A stretch of 64,000 bases of DNA. Source: Lycocorax pyrrhopterus obiensis (taxonomy: Eukaryota > Chordata > Aves > Passeriformes > Paradisaeidae). Numbering within the stretch: the first letter of the stretch is position 1; every line of letters begins with the position of its first letter. The notes below the pieces were generated by a model. That model saw only the letters and a program-made list of their open reading frames with translations, was not told the origin of the DNA and did no database searches. The translations under genes were made by a program, and so were the position numbers. The stretch lies in contig JACSVZ010000001.1 in the NCBI GenBank assembly GCA_014706295.1, forward strand, positions 80,288,237 through 80,352,236, given 5' to 3'. Positions 62,981-64,000 of this stretch are shown here, in pieces.

Positions 62981-63550
62981 TTGCTGAGTTGGAAGGGGCC
63001 CGCAAGAATCATCAAGTCCAACTCCTGGCCCTGCACAGGATGCTCCGAGAGTCACACCCTGTGCCTGAGAGCATTGTCCAAATGCTTCTTGAACTCTGTC
63101 AGGCTGGTGCTGTGACCACTTCCATGGGGAGCCTGTTCCAGTGCCCAGCCACCCTCTGGGGGGAAGAACCTTTTTCTAATATCCAACCTAAACCATTCTT
63201 AACTCAACTTCAGGCCATTCCCTCAGGTCCTGTCACTGGTCACCACAGAGAAGAGATCAGTGCCTGCCCCTCCTCTTCCCCTCACGAGGAAGCTGTAACT
63301 GCAATGAGGTCTCCCCTCAGTCTCCTCTTCTCCAGGCTGAACACACCAAGTGCCCTCAGCCACTCCTCATACAGCTTCCCCTCAAGGCCCTTCACCACTT
63401 TTGTTGCCCTCCTTTGGACACTCTCTAATAGTTTAATATCTTTCTTAATTTGTGGTGCCCAAAGCAGCACACAGGACTCGAGGTGAGGCCACCTCAGTGC
63501 AGAGCAGAGCAGGACAATCCCCTCCCTTGCCCAACACCCTGGTCCTTGAA
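62963..63550 (-). mobile_element. CR1 LINE fragment, antisense, 5'-truncated
   Basis: Read on the + strand it begins with tandem ATCACAGA units, the complement of the CR1 3'-terminal ATTCTGTG repeat. Next come gagttggaaggggcc and aagtccaactcctggccctg, the reverse of the conserved CR1 3' region. On the minus strand, 63282-63470 encodes the reverse-transcriptase-tail peptide [22 protein letters not shown]1 copies are usually truncated at the 5' end, as here. It lies in or just past the SESN3 3' UTR. Confidence 0.9.
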
Positions 63551-63929
63551 AAGGATATACTTCAGCTGTAAGAGTTAAAGAATTGCCACTTATCAGCTCT
63601 TCCTATGTATTAAAAAAAGCTTTAAGGATAGGAAAATCAGTGCTTGTAAACAATTATAAATGTAAGTATAAATTTAGAACAGGTCAGAAAAGAACAAAAA
63701 GGAAAACATTTTGCTGCTCTCTTACTTGAGTGCAGAAAGTCAAAGCACCAGATTTTTCAAGTGTATTTTTGTTTGTTGTGATACTGATAGATATTTTCAT
63801 GGGATTTGGAAAAAGCAGCTAGCTGCCTAAACTTCATTGGGAATTTAAGCACCCAGGCACTCAGCAAAATCCTAGAAGGTGCCCACTTGAATTTTTGAGT
63901 CAGATTTTTTAAAGAAACTGAGTCACCTA

Positions 63930-63945
63930 AATAAAATAGAATAAA
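63930..63945 (+). other. Two candidate poly(A) signals AATAAA
   Basis: AATAAA occurs at 63930-63935 and 63940-63945, the first canonical hexamers after the SESN3 stop that I could find. If used, they would give a 3' UTR of about 4.4 kb that includes the antisense CR1. Confidence 0.3.
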
Positions 63946-64000
63946 ATTAATTTCCATAGAGACTAAAGGACTAATATGTACCCGATCCATGTGATTTGCA

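Noticed and set aside
62989..63486. 165-codon plus-strand open frame downstream of SESN3
   Set aside because: It is the antisense reading of a CR1 copy; the true element lies on the minus strand.
1..64000. CRISPR arrays, prophage, operons or integrative elements
   Set aside because: No regularly spaced repeats or bacterial-type gene strings occur; the window is intron-containing vertebrate DNA.

Overview
This is vertebrate nuclear DNA, most likely from a bird. It carries several CR1 retrotransposon fragments, some ending in the ATTCTGTGAT-type 3' end, and a compact gene with a CpG-island promoter. I see no bacterial, viral, plasmid or CRISPR features. The only protein-coding gene I can support is sestrin-3 (SESN3), complete on the + strand. 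Its ten coding exons run from the ATG at 23226 to the TGA at 59548 and encode 490 residues.

Layout. Positions 1-22180 are 5' intergenic DNA with no convincing gene. They hold one CR1 fragment (about 4385-4760), an isolated CpG-richer patch (about 11390-12240) and some transcription-factor-like motifs. Positions 22180-24035 are the SESN3 promoter and CpG island: a CRE-like/AP-1 cluster, an octamer next to a YY1-like motif, four inverted CCAAT boxes, GC boxes and a 9-codon uORF. Intron 1 is about 23.2 kb and holds old CR1 remnants and simple repeats. Exons 2-10 are packed into 46554-59548. A CR1 copy lies in intron 8 and an older one in intron 3. The 3' UTR follows 59549; an antisense CR1 starts at 62963, a few bases after an ATTAAA.

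Function. Sestrins are stress-induced cytosolic leucine sensors that restrain GATOR2 and so dampen mTORC1. The Cys-Tyr-His relay of the AhpD-like half (C129, Y131, H136), the leucine pocket (T384, T387, T396, L399, R400, W454, E461) and the GATOR2-contact Asp pair (D416, D417) are all intact, by homology to SESN2 numbering recalled from memory.

I found no new biological system. The most informative leads are a pair of in-frame tandem acceptors before exon 7 that would add nine residues to the linker, the promoter architecture with its uORF, and the CR1 abutting the possible poly(A) site. Coordinates of exons are exact by splice-site and frame; repeat edges and intergenic boundaries are approximate.
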